NCBI RefSeq assembly: GCF_947498175.1
Contig: NZ_CANMJB010000003.1
Span: 372,001-436,000 of the forward strand
Origin: an uncultured Algimonas sp.
Lineage (GTDB): Bacteria > Pseudomonadota > Alphaproteobacteria > Caulobacterales > Maricaulaceae
Direction: 5' to 3'
DNA: 64,000 bases
Made by a program: the position numbers and the translations under genes. The notes beneath the pieces were generated by a model. The model was not told where the DNA came from. It did no database searches and saw only the letters and a program-made list of their open reading frames with translations. This document shows positions 53,829 to 63,892 of this stretch, one piece after another. Position 1 is the stretch's first letter, and every line of letters begins with the position of its first letter.

Positions 53829-54293
53829 ATGTTTTCGATGATCGAAGCGACGGACCGCAAGATCCTCCGGGAATTGCAGCAGGACAGCCGCCGATCCGCC
53901 GCGACCATCGGCGAGCTCGTCGGCCTGTCGGCTTCGGCCTGCCACCGCCGCATCCGATTGCTCGAGGAGCGCGGCCTGATCGAGGGCTATGGCGCGCGGT
54001 TGAACGCCGACGCGCTCGGCTACGCGATGAGCTTTTTCGTCGAAGTCACGCTGGAAGGGCAGAGCGAGACCGTGCTGGGCGATTTCGAACGGGCGGCCCT
54101 GGCCCGCGACGAGGTGCTGGAATGCCACCTGACGACCGGGCCGGCGGATTATGTGCTGCGCGTCGCGGCGCGTGACACGGAAGACTATGAGCGCATACAC
54201 CGCCGCGTCATTTCCGGCTTGCCGCACGTCATCCGCATCCAGAGCAGCTTGGTCATGAAGACGGTCAAGCGCTGGCGCGGCTATCCGGTTTGA
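53829..54293 (+). CDS. Lrp/AsnC-family transcriptional regulator, divergent from ald
   Basis: IEATDRKILRELQQDSRRSAATIGELVGLSASACHRRIRLLEERGLI. Confidence 0.92.
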   Translation: MFSMIEATDRKILRELQQDSRRSAATIGELVGLSASACHRRIRLLEERGLIEGYGARLNADALGYAMSFFVEVTLEGQSETVLGDFERAALARDEVLECHLTTGPADYVLRVAARDTEDYERIHRRVISGLPHVIRIQSSLVMKTVKRWRGYPV

Positions 54294-54341
54294 AATATTC
54301 CATGCCTCGACCGTAAAGACCGGGCCGGGTAGGGGCGCGGC

Positions 54342-55220
54342 ATGAGCCGATGGGTCGATTACTGGCGCGCCGTGTCCGGGCGCATCACATGGGACCGCAG
54401 CCTGCTGCGCGGCGCGTGGACCGTGCCGTGGCTGCACTGGCGCGGGCGACGCGGCCGTCCGGCCCAGCGCGGCACGATCGCCTACTGGCCGCAACCGGGC
54501 GCGCCCTGGTACACCATGCCGCTGGCCCTGTGCAGCACATCGTTGCGCGAAACGCGGGACTTGCGCGCGGCGGATGCGGTGATGATCTTCGACGACCGGA
54601 CCGAAACGACGGTCGCCCTGCCGGATACGGATGCACGCCTTCTGAACGCCCGCGCGACCGATATTTCCAAAAGCCATGTCGGCGATGTGTTCGAAACCGT
54701 GTTCGGTTATCCGGTGACGGTCGATCCGGTGCGGCATGCGGGGGTCATGGTCGAGAAATCCGAGGAGAACGGCGTGCATGACGGGCGCATCGTCCAGGGG
54801 CCGCTGACGGCACCGCGGCCCGGTTGCCTCTATCAGCGCTTGGCCGACAGCACGGTGCGCGACGGCGTGACAGAAGATCTGCGCTGTATTTGCGTCGGCG
54901 GCCGGCTCGTCCTGGTGTTCCGCAAGGAGAAGGCGGCGGCCGCGCGTTTCGGCACAGCCTATCTCGGAACCACAGTGCGCGAGGCGCAGGATTGTTTCAG
55001 TACCGAAGAGCTGTCCAAGATCGCGCGTTTCTGCGACGGGATCGGTTTGGATTTCGGCTCCGTCGATGTGGTGCGCGATTATCCTGATGCAGGGCGGCCC
55101 TACATCGTGGACGTGAACAAGACCTGCATGCCGGTCCTGTCCATGCCGGTCGGCGCGCTGGAACCGGCCTTGCGCCGGATCGGGACGGCGCTGGAAGCGC
55201 TGGTCCTGTCGCCCCGCTAG
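54342..55220 (+). CDS. ATP-grasp-like hypothetical protein
   Basis: C-terminal IGLDFGSVDVVRDYPDAGRPYIVDVNKTCMPVL resembles ATP-grasp metal-binding segment. Confidence 0.55.
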   Translation: MSRWVDYWRAVSGRITWDRSLLRGAWTVPWLHWRGRRGRPAQRGTIAYWPQPGAPWYTMPLALCSTSLRETRDLRAADAVMIFDDRTETTVALPDTDARLLNARATDISKSHVGDVFETVFGYPVTVDPVRHAGVMVEKSEENGVHDGRIVQGPLTAPRPGCLYQRLADSTVRDGVTEDLRCICVGGRLVLVFRKEKAAAARFGTAYLGTTVREAQDCFSTEELSKIARFCDGIGLDFGSVDVVRDYPDAGRPYIVDVNKTCMPVLSMPVGALEPALRRIGTALEALVLSPR

Positions 55221-55272
55221 CTTTCAGGCCCTAGTCTTCCGGGCCTAGTCTTCCGGCCCTAGTTTTCCGGCC
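55217..55272. repeat. Four 14-bp tandem repeats each carrying CTAG, spanning convergent stop codons
   Basis: CTAGCTTTCAGGCC / CTAGTCTTCCGGGC / CTAGTCTTCCGGCC / CTAGTTTTCCGGCC. Confidence 0.92.
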
Positions 55273-57871
55273 AAGGCCGCATCGTCAGGCGATGGCCGCC
55301 CAGCTGCACGGCGTTGGCCTCATGGCAGGACAGATAGAGCAGCTGCAGCGGATCGGACCCGCTGGTGACGTAATGCATGACGTCGAACATGCGCGCCCGC
55401 CGCTGGTCGTCGGCATAGACGAGCGCATCGTCCAGGATGACGGGTGAGGGTTGTCCCTGGCGGCCCAGCATCCGGGCATAGGCAAAGCGGGTCAGGATCG
55501 CGATCTGCTCGCGTGTGCCGCCGGACAGCTGCTCCAGATCGTCCTGACGCCCGTCGCGGATCAGTCCCTGGGCCCCCAGCGTTTCGTCCAGCGAGACGTC
55601 AGCCCCGTCGATCACCATGCGCAATAGCGGCTGCAGCTCCTGCCGGACAGGGTCGGTGTAGCGTTCCTGCAGCGTTGCCTGGGACTCGCGCAGCGTGTCG
55701 CGCAACAGGCTCAGGGCGTCGGCCCTGCGGCGATGACGCTCCAAATCCTCGTGCAGGCGGGCGGCGCGGGCCTCCAATCGTGCGACTTCGGCGTCCGGAT
55801 CGCGCTGTTCGAAACTTTCGCGTCTCCGGGCCGACAGTTCGGCTTCCTCCATGCGCAGCTGCGACAGGGTTTCGGTGCGTGTCCGCGCAATGTCGCCGAG
55901 ACGCTTGATGCGCGCTTCGATCAGGGCCGGGTCGGTCGGTGCCTGCGCTTCGGCCTGCGAGAGGGCGGCTTCGGCGGTGTCGATCTGCGAGGCCAGGGTC
56001 GCCGCCTGCGCCGCCAGCGTTCCGTAAGCCGCGCCGCGCCGGTCGGACGCCGCTGTCAGGGGCGCCGCCGCGAGTGCACGTCGCCGGGCCGACAGGCGCT
56101 CGCCGGTTCTGGCCAGCTCCAGGTCGATTTCGGTCAGCTGGGACCGCGCCGCGTTGCGCTCGCCCCGGGTTTGCGACAGGCGGTCTCGCAAGGCGTCGGC
56201 GTCGATCGGGGTCTCGTCGCGCGGTTCGTCCTCGAGCTGGATCCGGAGCCGCTCAATATCGGCGTGCAATCGTTCCCGTGCGTCCAGCAAGGCGTCGCGG
56301 CCATCGGGCGCGATCAGCGTGATCTGGCGGTCGATCACGGCGATATTGTCGGACAGCGCCTTCCGGTCCCGCAGGATGCGCAGGGCCTCCTCCTGCGACT
56401 CGACGCTGTATTCGTCCTGAATGTCGGACAATGCTGTTTCGGCTTCGTCTCTCTGGCGGCGCAGCGTCTCCGCCTCCGGCGCATCGAGCCGGATCGTGCC
56501 GACACCGTCGATCGTCAAAGTGCGCGATGCATCCAGTCTGACCTGTCCGGTTCCGACGGGGTGGCCGTCCAATCGCGCCTTGTGGCCCGACTCCAAGGTC
56601 AGGAGCAGCACCGCATCCATGCCCGCCAGAGCGACATCGGCCTGTTGCACGTCGCGCGATCGCCGGTCCATTTCATCGACGACGTCACGGGTGACGGACG
56701 GCAAAACATCGCGTTCGGCGACCAGGCCGGCCCGTCGGTCCAGTTCGCCGTCCAACGCCTCCAGATTGGCGGTGATAGCTTGCAAGGCGGCGTTTCGGTC
56801 GGCCAGACGGCCGCGCGCGGCCCGGCGGGAGTCCAGCGCGGCCAAGGTGTCGCGGTCGCGCTCGTAACCAATCAGCGTTTCGTCAAGCTGATCCAGCGTG
56901 CGCGCCACACCAGCGCGGCGCTCCGCAAGACCGGCGCGTTGCACTTCGAGCGCGGCGATCTCCGCCTGTGCTTCGTCCAGGGCCTGGACGGCGCTCATAT
57001 GCGCCGCGAGCTTCTCGGCGGCGCGCTCGCGCTCGGCTTCAAGACGGGCGAGCTTTTCTCGCTTACGGTCCAGCTCGCTGCGGGCGACCTTGGCGCGGTC
57101 GAGCGCCGCTTGCGCCTCGGCCAGCTCATCCGCCTCGGCTTCGGGGTCGCCTTGGGCCCGGGTCGCGGCGATGCGCTCGCGCACGCGCGACAGGTCTAGG
57201 CTCATCCGGTGCGTGGCGGCTTTGGCGGTGCGGGCCGCCTCCAGAGCGGCTTCGGTGGCGGCCAGAGCGTCTTCGGCCAAGGCCAGCGGCCCGCCGGTCC
57301 TGACCCGGCCCGTCGGGGTCAATAATTCGCCGAGATCCGTTTCCGTCCGGTCCAAATAGGCACGAGCGCGTTCACCGCCGACTAGGGTGGACAATTCGGT
57401 TTCCAACTTCGAGGCAACCTGGCCGTCATCTTCGGCGCGCGCCATGCTGTCGCCTTGGCGGACCCAGAGCAGTCCGGAGGGACCGCGCGCGCGCGCAGGA
57501 CCCAGACCGAGCATGTCCGCGAGCTTTTCCTCGGCTTCGCGCTTGGTCGCGATCACGGCGCCCGTCTCGCGGTCGGCCAGCTGCGCGTCGCGGCTTTTGA
57601 CGAAGCTTTTCTTCAATCGGTAGGCGCGGCCCGCATGGGTGAAATCGACCTCGCCGACCGGTGTGCCGCCGTCGCGTTGCAGCCGCTTGGCATCGCCCCG
57701 CCAGCTCGTATGCGGCAGGAACAGAACGGTCTCCAGAGCTGTGAGCAGGCTCGACTTGCCGCGCTCATTATGCTCGGCCACCACGTTCAGGCCCGGCTGC
57801 AGCCCGCTCACGGCGATGCCGTCCGCTCCGAACGGGCCGACATGGCGGAAGCGGAACGCATCGAGCTTCAC
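55259..57871 (-). CDS. AAA-family ATPase, SbcC/YhaN-like coiled-coil protein
   Basis: Walker A region VVAEHNERGKSSLLTALETVLF; long coiled coils; LSGGTREQIAILTRFAYARML; PVILDDALVYAD. Confidence 0.88.
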   Translation of the reverse strand: MKLDAFRFRHVGPFGADGIAVSGLQPGLNVVAEHNERGKSSLLTALETVLFLPHTSWRGDAKRLQRDGGTPVGEVDFTHAGRAYRLKKSFVKSRDAQLADRETGAVIATKREAEEKLADMLGLGPARARGPSGLLWVRQGDSMARAEDDGQVASKLETELSTLVGGERARAYLDRTETDLGELLTPTGRVRTGGPLALAEDALAATEAALEAARTAKAATHRMSLDLSRVRERIAATRAQGDPEAEADELAEAQAALDRAKVARSELDRKREKLARLEAERERAAEKLAAHMSAVQALDEAQAEIAALEVQRAGLAERRAGVARTLDQLDETLIGYERDRDTLAALDSRRAARGRLADRNAALQAITANLEALDGELDRRAGLVAERDVLPSVTRDVVDEMDRRSRDVQQADVALAGMDAVLLLTLESGHKARLDGHPVGTGQVRLDASRTLTIDGVGTIRLDAPEAETLRRQRDEAETALSDIQDEYSVESQEEALRILRDRKALSDNIAVIDRQITLIAPDGRDALLDARERLHADIERLRIQLEDEPRDETPIDADALRDRLSQTRGERNAARSQLTEIDLELARTGERLSARRRALAAAPLTAASDRRGAAYGTLAAQAATLASQIDTAEAALSQAEAQAPTDPALIEARIKRLGDIARTRTETLSQLRMEEAELSARRRESFEQRDPDAEVARLEARAARLHEDLERHRRRADALSLLRDTLRESQATLQERYTDPVRQELQPLLRMVIDGADVSLDETLGAQGLIRDGRQDDLEQLSGGTREQIAILTRFAYARMLGRQGQPSPVILDDALVYADDQRRARMFDVMHYVTSGSDPLQLLYLSCHEANAVQLGGHRLTMRPWPEN

Positions 57872-59028
57872 GACGACGCCTCATCGATCGCGGCGAAGGA
57901 AAAGAGCAGCCGCAGCGCTTCGGAGGCGGTCTCCCGGTCGGCCTGGCTGAGTGCCCCGTCCTCGCGGCGTGCCTTCAGCGTTTCGGCCGCGCGCCGGACG
58001 GAGCCTTGCGCATCCAGGGCGTCCATGTCCTCGGCCACGACCTTCAGGGCAACCGACGATCCACCGCGCAAATCGATATGGGCGCAGCGATCGGTCAGCG
58101 TGTCGATGAACCACTCGAACTCGCTCCACTCCTGAAGGGTGGTTTCGCCCGAAACACGGATCTCGGCCAGCGTATGACGTGCGGCGCGGCCTTCGCCGAC
58201 GATGTGGCCGATTCTCTGCACCGCCTCGTCGAGCCCGTCCACGCGCAATGCGGCTTCGATGACGGGCCAGTCATAGGCGGCGGTCGGCAAATCGGTGATG
58301 ACGGGTTCGGCGCCGGCGGCTTCGATCTCCACCAGCAGCACCTGGCCCCGTCGTCCAGGCTTGAAGCGGTCCGGCTCCGGCGTACCGGGATAATGGGTGC
58401 GCGCATTGACGGCCGTGCGGGCATGCCAGTCGCCCAAGGCGAGATAATCGAGCCGGGCGCGCGCTGCCCGGTCGGGCGGGATGACGGCGTCGCTGTCACC
58501 GTCGTCGCGCCCGTCCAGCTTCGTGCCGAAGGTGCGGATCGAACCATGCGCCACGCCGATGCGAATGTCGCCCTCCGGGGTCGGGGCCGTGTCCATCCAC
58601 GCCGTCAGATCGCGGCCATGATGCAGGCGTTGCCAGGGCGCGGGCAGCAGCCAGGCGTTTTCGGTCATCTCGACTGGCTCCGCCGTTCGCAGCAGCTGGA
58701 CATTGTCCGGTGCAGCGTCCGAGATACGGTCCCAGAGCCCCTCCGCCCCGTCGGGATCGTGATTGCCGGGCAGGAGCCACCACGTCACGTCGGCGGATTC
58801 CCCCATGATCTCCAAGGGCTGGCGCAGGACGGAATCGTTCGGGTTGGCATTGTCCCAAGCGTCTCCGGCGACGATCACGTGCGCCGCGCCGTGAGACCGG
58901 GCGGCGTGCGCGATGCGTGCGACCGCTTCTTGCCGCTCGGCCGTCAGGCGGCCTGACAGGCGGTCTTCGAACCGGCCGAAGCGCTTGCCCAATTGCCAAT
59001 CGGCGGTATGGATGAAACGGATGGCCAC
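57868..59028 (-). CDS. SbcD/YhaO-like metallophosphoesterase (DNA repair exonuclease)
   Basis: MAIRFIHTADWQLGKRFGRF; VIVAGDAWDNANPND; LLPGNHDPDGAEGLWD; 4-nt overlap with the ATPase gene. Confidence 0.9.
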   Translation of the reverse strand: MAIRFIHTADWQLGKRFGRFEDRLSGRLTAERQEAVARIAHAARSHGAAHVIVAGDAWDNANPNDSVLRQPLEIMGESADVTWWLLPGNHDPDGAEGLWDRISDAAPDNVQLLRTAEPVEMTENAWLLPAPWQRLHHGRDLTAWMDTAPTPEGDIRIGVAHGSIRTFGTKLDGRDDGDSDAVIPPDRAARARLDYLALGDWHARTAVNARTHYPGTPEPDRFKPGRRGQVLLVEIEAAGAEPVITDLPTAAYDWPVIEAALRVDGLDEAVQRIGHIVGEGRAARHTLAEIRVSGETTLQEWSEFEWFIDTLTDRCAHIDLRGGSSVALKVVAEDMDALDAQGSVRRAAETLKARREDGALSQADRETASEALRLLFSFAAIDEASS

Positions 59029-59213
59029 TAACCTATGTTATCAAACTGATTCTTTTCGGTTCTTGACCATTTGTCGCATGTGGGAACCTGGCCTGAGAAC
59101 TGGACAGACTTAGGCGTTTGTAATATGTGAGGACAACCTTTCCAAAGTCGAATGACCAGGAAAGGTCTGACCCTCATGCCGATCATGGCGCGGGTCGCAC
59201 GAAAGCGCAACGC

Positions 59214-59636
59214 GTGAACGTAACGAAACGATCTCTCGACGGAACAGTCACAACCGGTGATGTCGTCACTCTGCAGGACCGGATCGACCTCATGACGGTC
59301 GAATCCGCGCGGCTCGAAACATTCGGCGTCGTGCTGGACTGCATCTGGTTCGATACGGAAGATTGCCTGCGTTACGGCCGTCATCCGGTCAACACGATCG
59401 ATGTCTTTCCCCGCCCTGCGCCCGAACGCGACATCGTCAAAGGCATGGAAGTCCGGTTGCGCTCCCGCGGTCCTGTCATGACGGTGCGCAACCTGCGGGC
59501 CAAAGATGGGTTGGAGATGGCCGATTGCGTCTGGAACGGGCCGATGGGTCGGGAACGCCGCCGCCTCTTCCCGGTCGAAACCCTCGTCCTGACCATGATG
59601 GAACGCTTCGAAGGCCTCGGCGGCGAATTCGTCTAA
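59214..59636 (+). CDS. DUF2158 (YodC)-like protein
   Basis: DIVKGMEVRLRSRGPVMTVRNLRAKDGLEMADCVWNGPMGRERRRLFPVETL; GTG start proposed. Confidence 0.55.
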   Translation: MNVTKRSLDGTVTTGDVVTLQDRIDLMTVESARLETFGVVLDCIWFDTEDCLRYGRHPVNTIDVFPRPAPERDIVKGMEVRLRSRGPVMTVRNLRAKDGLEMADCVWNGPMGRERRRLFPVETLVLTMMERFEGLGGEFV

Positions 59637-59825
59637 GGCCTTCACTTCACGGCTGGCCCGAGCAGGGCGTCGTCTCTCCCGACTCGCAACTCTTACCTCC
59701 CCTTCGTGGGTGACGGGGCAAAGCCTGCCTTTGGCATGCGGATTCGAAGCGATTGCACGGTTTCGTCCGGCGTGCGACCGAGATAGGATTAGACTCCGTA
59801 ACATTTGCACGACGAGACATATTTC

Positions 59826-61319
59826 ATGAAGACGATCGGTCATTTCATTGACGGCAAACGCGTGGACGGGCGCTCCGGGCGGTTCAAGGACATCTACGAT
59901 CCCAATACGGGCGCCGTACAAGCGCGTGTCGCCATGGCGACCCCGGCCGAGCTGGATGCCGCCGTCGCGTCTGCCGCCGCGGCGCAAATGGCCTGGGCCA
60001 ACACCAACCCGCAACGCCGCTCGCGCGTGCTGTTCGCCTACAAGGCGCTGGTCGATCAGCATATGGACGAACTGGCCGACCTGCTCAGCCGCGAACACGG
60101 CAAGGTGCTGGCCGACAGCCGCGGCGACGTGATCCGCGGCCTGGACGTGATCGAATTCGCTTGCGGCGTGCCGCACGCCCAGAAAGGCGAGCACACTTAC
60201 GGGGCGGGCCCGGAGATCGACGTCTATTCCATGCGCAAGCCGCTAGGCGTGGTGGCTGGGATCACCCCGTTCAACTTTCCGGCCATGATCCCGATGTGGA
60301 TGTTCGGCATGGCGATCGCGGCGGGCAATGCGGTGATTCTCAAACCGTCGGAAAAAGACCCGTCCGTGCCGATGCGCCTGTGTGAACTGTTCGTGGAAGC
60401 CGGCGGCCCGGCCGGGCTGTTGCAATGCGTCAATGGCGACAAGGAGATCGTGGACGCGATCTGCGACCACGAAACGATCAAGGCCGTGTCCTTCGTGGGC
60501 AGTTCCGACATCGCGCAATATGTCTATTCCCGAGCCACCGCCAACGGCAAGCGCGCCCAGTGCATGGGCGGAGCGAAGAACCACGGCATCATCATGCCCG
60601 ATGCCAATATGGACCAGGCCGCCAAGGACATTCTCGGCGCGGCCTATGGCTCGGCGGGAGAGCGATGCATGGCGCTGCCTGTCGTGGTGCCGGTCGGCGA
60701 AGGCACGGCGGAGCGCTTCCTCGATGCGCTCCTGCCCAAGATCGACGCCATGACGGTCGGGACTTCGACGGACCCGGACGCCGATTACGGTCCTGTCGTG
60801 ACCCAGGCCCATAAGGAAAGCATCGAAGCCGACATCGACCGTGCCGTCGAGGAAGGTGCGACGGTCGTACGAGACGGGCGGGGCTTCATCCTGCAGGGAC
60901 ATGAAGACGGATTCTTCGTCGGTCCGACGCTGCTGGACGATGTCACGCCCGACATGCAGACCTATCACGAGGAGATCTTCGGTCCCGTCCTGCAGATCGT
61001 GCGAGCCAAGGATTTCGAAGCGGCGCTGCGCCTGCCGTCCGAGCATCAATACGGCAACGGCGTCGCCATCTTCACCGCCAATGGCCGCGTCGCGCGCGAG
61101 TTCGCCGACCGGGTCGAAGTCGGCATGGTCGGGATCAACGTGCCGATCCCCGTGCCCGTGTCCTACCACAGCTTCGGCGGCTGGAAACGTTCCGCCTTCG
61201 GGTCGGCCAACCAGTACGGCATGGAAGGACTGCGCTTCTATACCAAGGTCAAGACGGTCACCCAGCGCTGGCCGGAAGGCGAAACGGAAGATAGCGCGTT
61301 CATCATACCGACATTCTAG
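59826..61319 (+). CDS. mmsA: CoA-acylating methylmalonate-semialdehyde dehydrogenase
   Basis: MKTIGHFIDGKRVDG; ITPFNFPAMIPMWMFGMAIAAGNAVILKPSEKDP; GERCMALPVVVPVG. Confidence 0.95.
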   Translation: MKTIGHFIDGKRVDGRSGRFKDIYDPNTGAVQARVAMATPAELDAAVASAAAAQMAWANTNPQRRSRVLFAYKALVDQHMDELADLLSREHGKVLADSRGDVIRGLDVIEFACGVPHAQKGEHTYGAGPEIDVYSMRKPLGVVAGITPFNFPAMIPMWMFGMAIAAGNAVILKPSEKDPSVPMRLCELFVEAGGPAGLLQCVNGDKEIVDAICDHETIKAVSFVGSSDIAQYVYSRATANGKRAQCMGGAKNHGIIMPDANMDQAAKDILGAAYGSAGERCMALPVVVPVGEGTAERFLDALLPKIDAMTVGTSTDPDADYGPVVTQAHKESIEADIDRAVEEGATVVRDGRGFILQGHEDGFFVGPTLLDDVTPDMQTYHEEIFGPVLQIVRAKDFEAALRLPSEHQYGNGVAIFTANGRVAREFADRVEVGMVGINVPIPVPVSYHSFGGWKRSAFGSANQYGMEGLRFYTKVKTVTQRWPEGETEDSAFIIPTF

Positions 61320-61381
61320 AGCGGCTTGACCGCGTCAATCTTGGTTATAAAGTCACAGTTTATCTTGCAGGAGCGTCGTCC

Positions 61382-63892
61382 ATGACCCATTACAGAAACC
61401 GCCTTGTCGCTTCATCGGCACTTGGACTTCTCGTTCTCGGTTTCGGGGCGGCTCACGCTCAGGACGTCGTCATCGTCCAGCCCGGTGCACCGGGACAGCC
61501 GAGCCAGGTTCTCAACACGCAACAGGCGGCGACGATCGCCAAGAACAGCTATTCGCGCGACGATGTCCGCTTCATGCAGGACATGATCCCGCATCATTCG
61601 CAAGCCGTAGAGATGGTCGCGCTGATCGAGGCGCGCAGCAACAATGAGGACGTGGTCGATATTGGCGGGCGGATCGATGCCTCCCAGGCCGACGAGATCG
61701 AGTTCATGCGCAATTGGCTGCGGACACGCGGAGAGGCGCTTCCAGGTGCACACGCCCATCACGGCACGCACATGTCGCATGCAGACATGGGCATGGCGAC
61801 ACCGGCCCAGATGGCGGAGCTGGCGACATTGCAAGGCACCGCCTTCGACGAAATGTTCCTGACCCTGATGATCCGCCATCACGAAGGTGCGGTGGACATG
61901 GTCGAAGATCTGCTGGGCCAGCCCGGTTCGGCCTATGATCCCGTACTCTACGAATTCGTCAACGACATCACCAACGATCAGACCGCCGAAATCAAGCGCA
62001 TGAACGGTCTGCTGGAAGATTTGTCGCCCGATCCGCGCGCGGCCCTGTCCGCCGGCTTTGCGGATGCGGGGGAGGCGATCTCCAATCTGGTCAAGGTGGC
62101 AAGCCTGCCCAAGCCGCGCGGCTTCTTCGATCCGGCCAATCCGTCCGGCCTGCCGCCCATTATCGAACCCGATGATGAGGAGGAGGAGGCGGAGGGTCCC
62201 GCCATGGATCATGCCGGTCACGGCGCGGACCATGACGCGAGGCAAAGGGCCGCCAGCGCAGCCCTCGATCCGGAGCGCGATGACGAGCAGTCCAATGAGG
62301 AAACGGAATGGGGCGAACGTTCGCCACAGCTCAGCTTCTCCAATACCGACATGGCCTTTTCCGGTGACCGCCTGGTGGTCGGCAACTATCACGGCTTCAA
62401 CATCTACGATCTGTCAGACGATGCTGCGCCCAAACTGGTCGGTTCCGTCGTCTGCCCGGGCGGGCAGGGCGACGTGTCCATCGTCGGCGACCTGTTGATC
62501 ATGAGCGTCGAACAGACGCGCGGCCGCGTCGATTGCGGTCGCGAGGGCGTGTCGGAAGATGTCAGCGAGGCGCGTTTCCGCGGACTGCGCATTTTCGACA
62601 TCAAGGATCTGGCCCGCGTGCGCCAGGTCGGGCAGGTCCAGACCTGTCGCGGCTCGCACACCCATTCGGTCGTCTCGAACGAAGGCGGCAAGATCGTCGT
62701 CTACAATTCCGGCACGGCCTCGATCCGAGACGGCGAGGAACTGGACGGCTGCGTCGGCGCGGTGGCGGGCGACAACCGCACGGCGCTGTTCCGCATCGAC
62801 GTGATCGAAATCCCCGTCGATGACCCCTCCAAGGCACGCATCGTCGATAGCCCGGCCGTCTTCGCCGACGAAGAAACCGGCAATATCTCCGGCCTGTGGC
62901 AGGGCGGCGATCACGGCGAGGACACGCAACGCACCAACCGGACGGATCATTGCCATGACATCACGGTCTTCCCGTCCAAGAAACTCGCGGCCGGGGCATG
63001 TTCGGGCAATGGCGTAATCTTCGACATCTCCGATCCCTACAAACCCAAGCGCATCGATGCGGTCGTCGATCAGAAGTTCGCCTATTGGCACTCCGCCACC
63101 TTCAACAATGACGGCACCAAGGTGCTGTTCACCGACGAATGGGGCGGCGGCAGCCGTCCGCGCTGCCGTCCGTCCGATCCCAAGGATTGGGGCGCCAACG
63201 CGATCTACGACATCGTGGACGGCAAGCTGGAATTCCGCAGCTACTACAAGATCCCCGCGCCGCAGAGCGAAGCGGAGAACTGCGTCGCCCATAACGGCTC
63301 CATCGTGCCGATTCCCGGCCGCGATATCTTCGCGCAAGCCTGGTATCAGGGCGGATTGTCGCTGATCGACTTCACAGACAGCTCCAACCCGACCGAGATC
63401 GCCTATTTCGACCGCGGCCCCGTCCATGAGGACAAGCTCGTACTTGGCGGCTATTGGTCCACTTACTGGTATGACGGCCGGATCTACGGCACCGAGATCG
63501 TGCGCGGTCTGGATGTGTTCGAACTGAAACCCAGCGCGCATGTCAGCGAAGCCGAGATCGAAGCGGCTCTCGCAGCCGACCAGGGCGAGCTGTTCAATCC
63601 GCAACAGCAGTTCGAAGTGACCTGGCCTGATGCCGAACCCGCTGTCGCGCTTGCTTTCGTCGATCAGCTGGAGCGGGCCGGAGCCCTGGATGGCAACCGG
63701 CTCACCGCGCTGCGCACAGCCGTTGGCCAAGCCGGAGAGGCGATCGACCGTAACGCGCGCAGCGATGCGCTGGCGACACAGCTTGCCGCTCTCGCGTCCG
63801 GTCTCGACACGACCGACACGGCGTCGGCCGCTCGCGTCACGGATCTCCGCAATGCACTGACAGCCATGGCCGCGCGTTTGCGCCGGACGTAA
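61382..63892 (+). CDS. Exported DUF305 domain fused to LVIVD-repeat protein
   Basis: DUF305: FMQDMIPHHSQAVEMVALIE...MFLTLMIRHHEGAVDMVEDLL; then LRIFDIKDLARVRQVGQVQTCRGSHTHSVV LVIVD-type propeller repeats. Confidence 0.82.
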   Translation: MTHYRNRLVASSALGLLVLGFGAAHAQDVVIVQPGAPGQPSQVLNTQQAATIAKNSYSRDDVRFMQDMIPHHSQAVEMVALIEARSNNEDVVDIGGRIDASQADEIEFMRNWLRTRGEALPGAHAHHGTHMSHADMGMATPAQMAELATLQGTAFDEMFLTLMIRHHEGAVDMVEDLLGQPGSAYDPVLYEFVNDITNDQTAEIKRMNGLLEDLSPDPRAALSAGFADAGEAISNLVKVASLPKPRGFFDPANPSGLPPIIEPDDEEEEAEGPAMDHAGHGADHDARQRAASAALDPERDDEQSNEETEWGERSPQLSFSNTDMAFSGDRLVVGNYHGFNIYDLSDDAAPKLVGSVVCPGGQGDVSIVGDLLIMSVEQTRGRVDCGREGVSEDVSEARFRGLRIFDIKDLARVRQVGQVQTCRGSHTHSVVSNEGGKIVVYNSGTASIRDGEELDGCVGAVAGDNRTALFRIDVIEIPVDDPSKARIVDSPAVFADEETGNISGLWQGGDHGEDTQRTNRTDHCHDITVFPSKKLAAGACSGNGVIFDISDPYKPKRIDAVVDQKFAYWHSATFNNDGTKVLFTDEWGGGSRPRCRPSDPKDWGANAIYDIVDGKLEFRSYYKIPAPQSEAENCVAHNGSIVPIPGRDIFAQAWYQGGLSLIDFTDSSNPTEIAYFDRGPVHEDKLVLGGYWSTYWYDGRIYGTEIVRGLDVFELKPSAHVSEAEIEAALAADQGELFNPQQQFEVTWPDAEPAVALAFVDQLERAGALDGNRLTALRTAVGQAGEAIDRNARSDALATQLAALASGLDTTDTASAARVTDLRNALTAMAARLRRT

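Noticed and set aside
55733-57199. 488-aa + strand ORF opposite the SbcC-like gene
   Set aside because: Shadow ORF; opposite strand has Walker and SMC-type motifs
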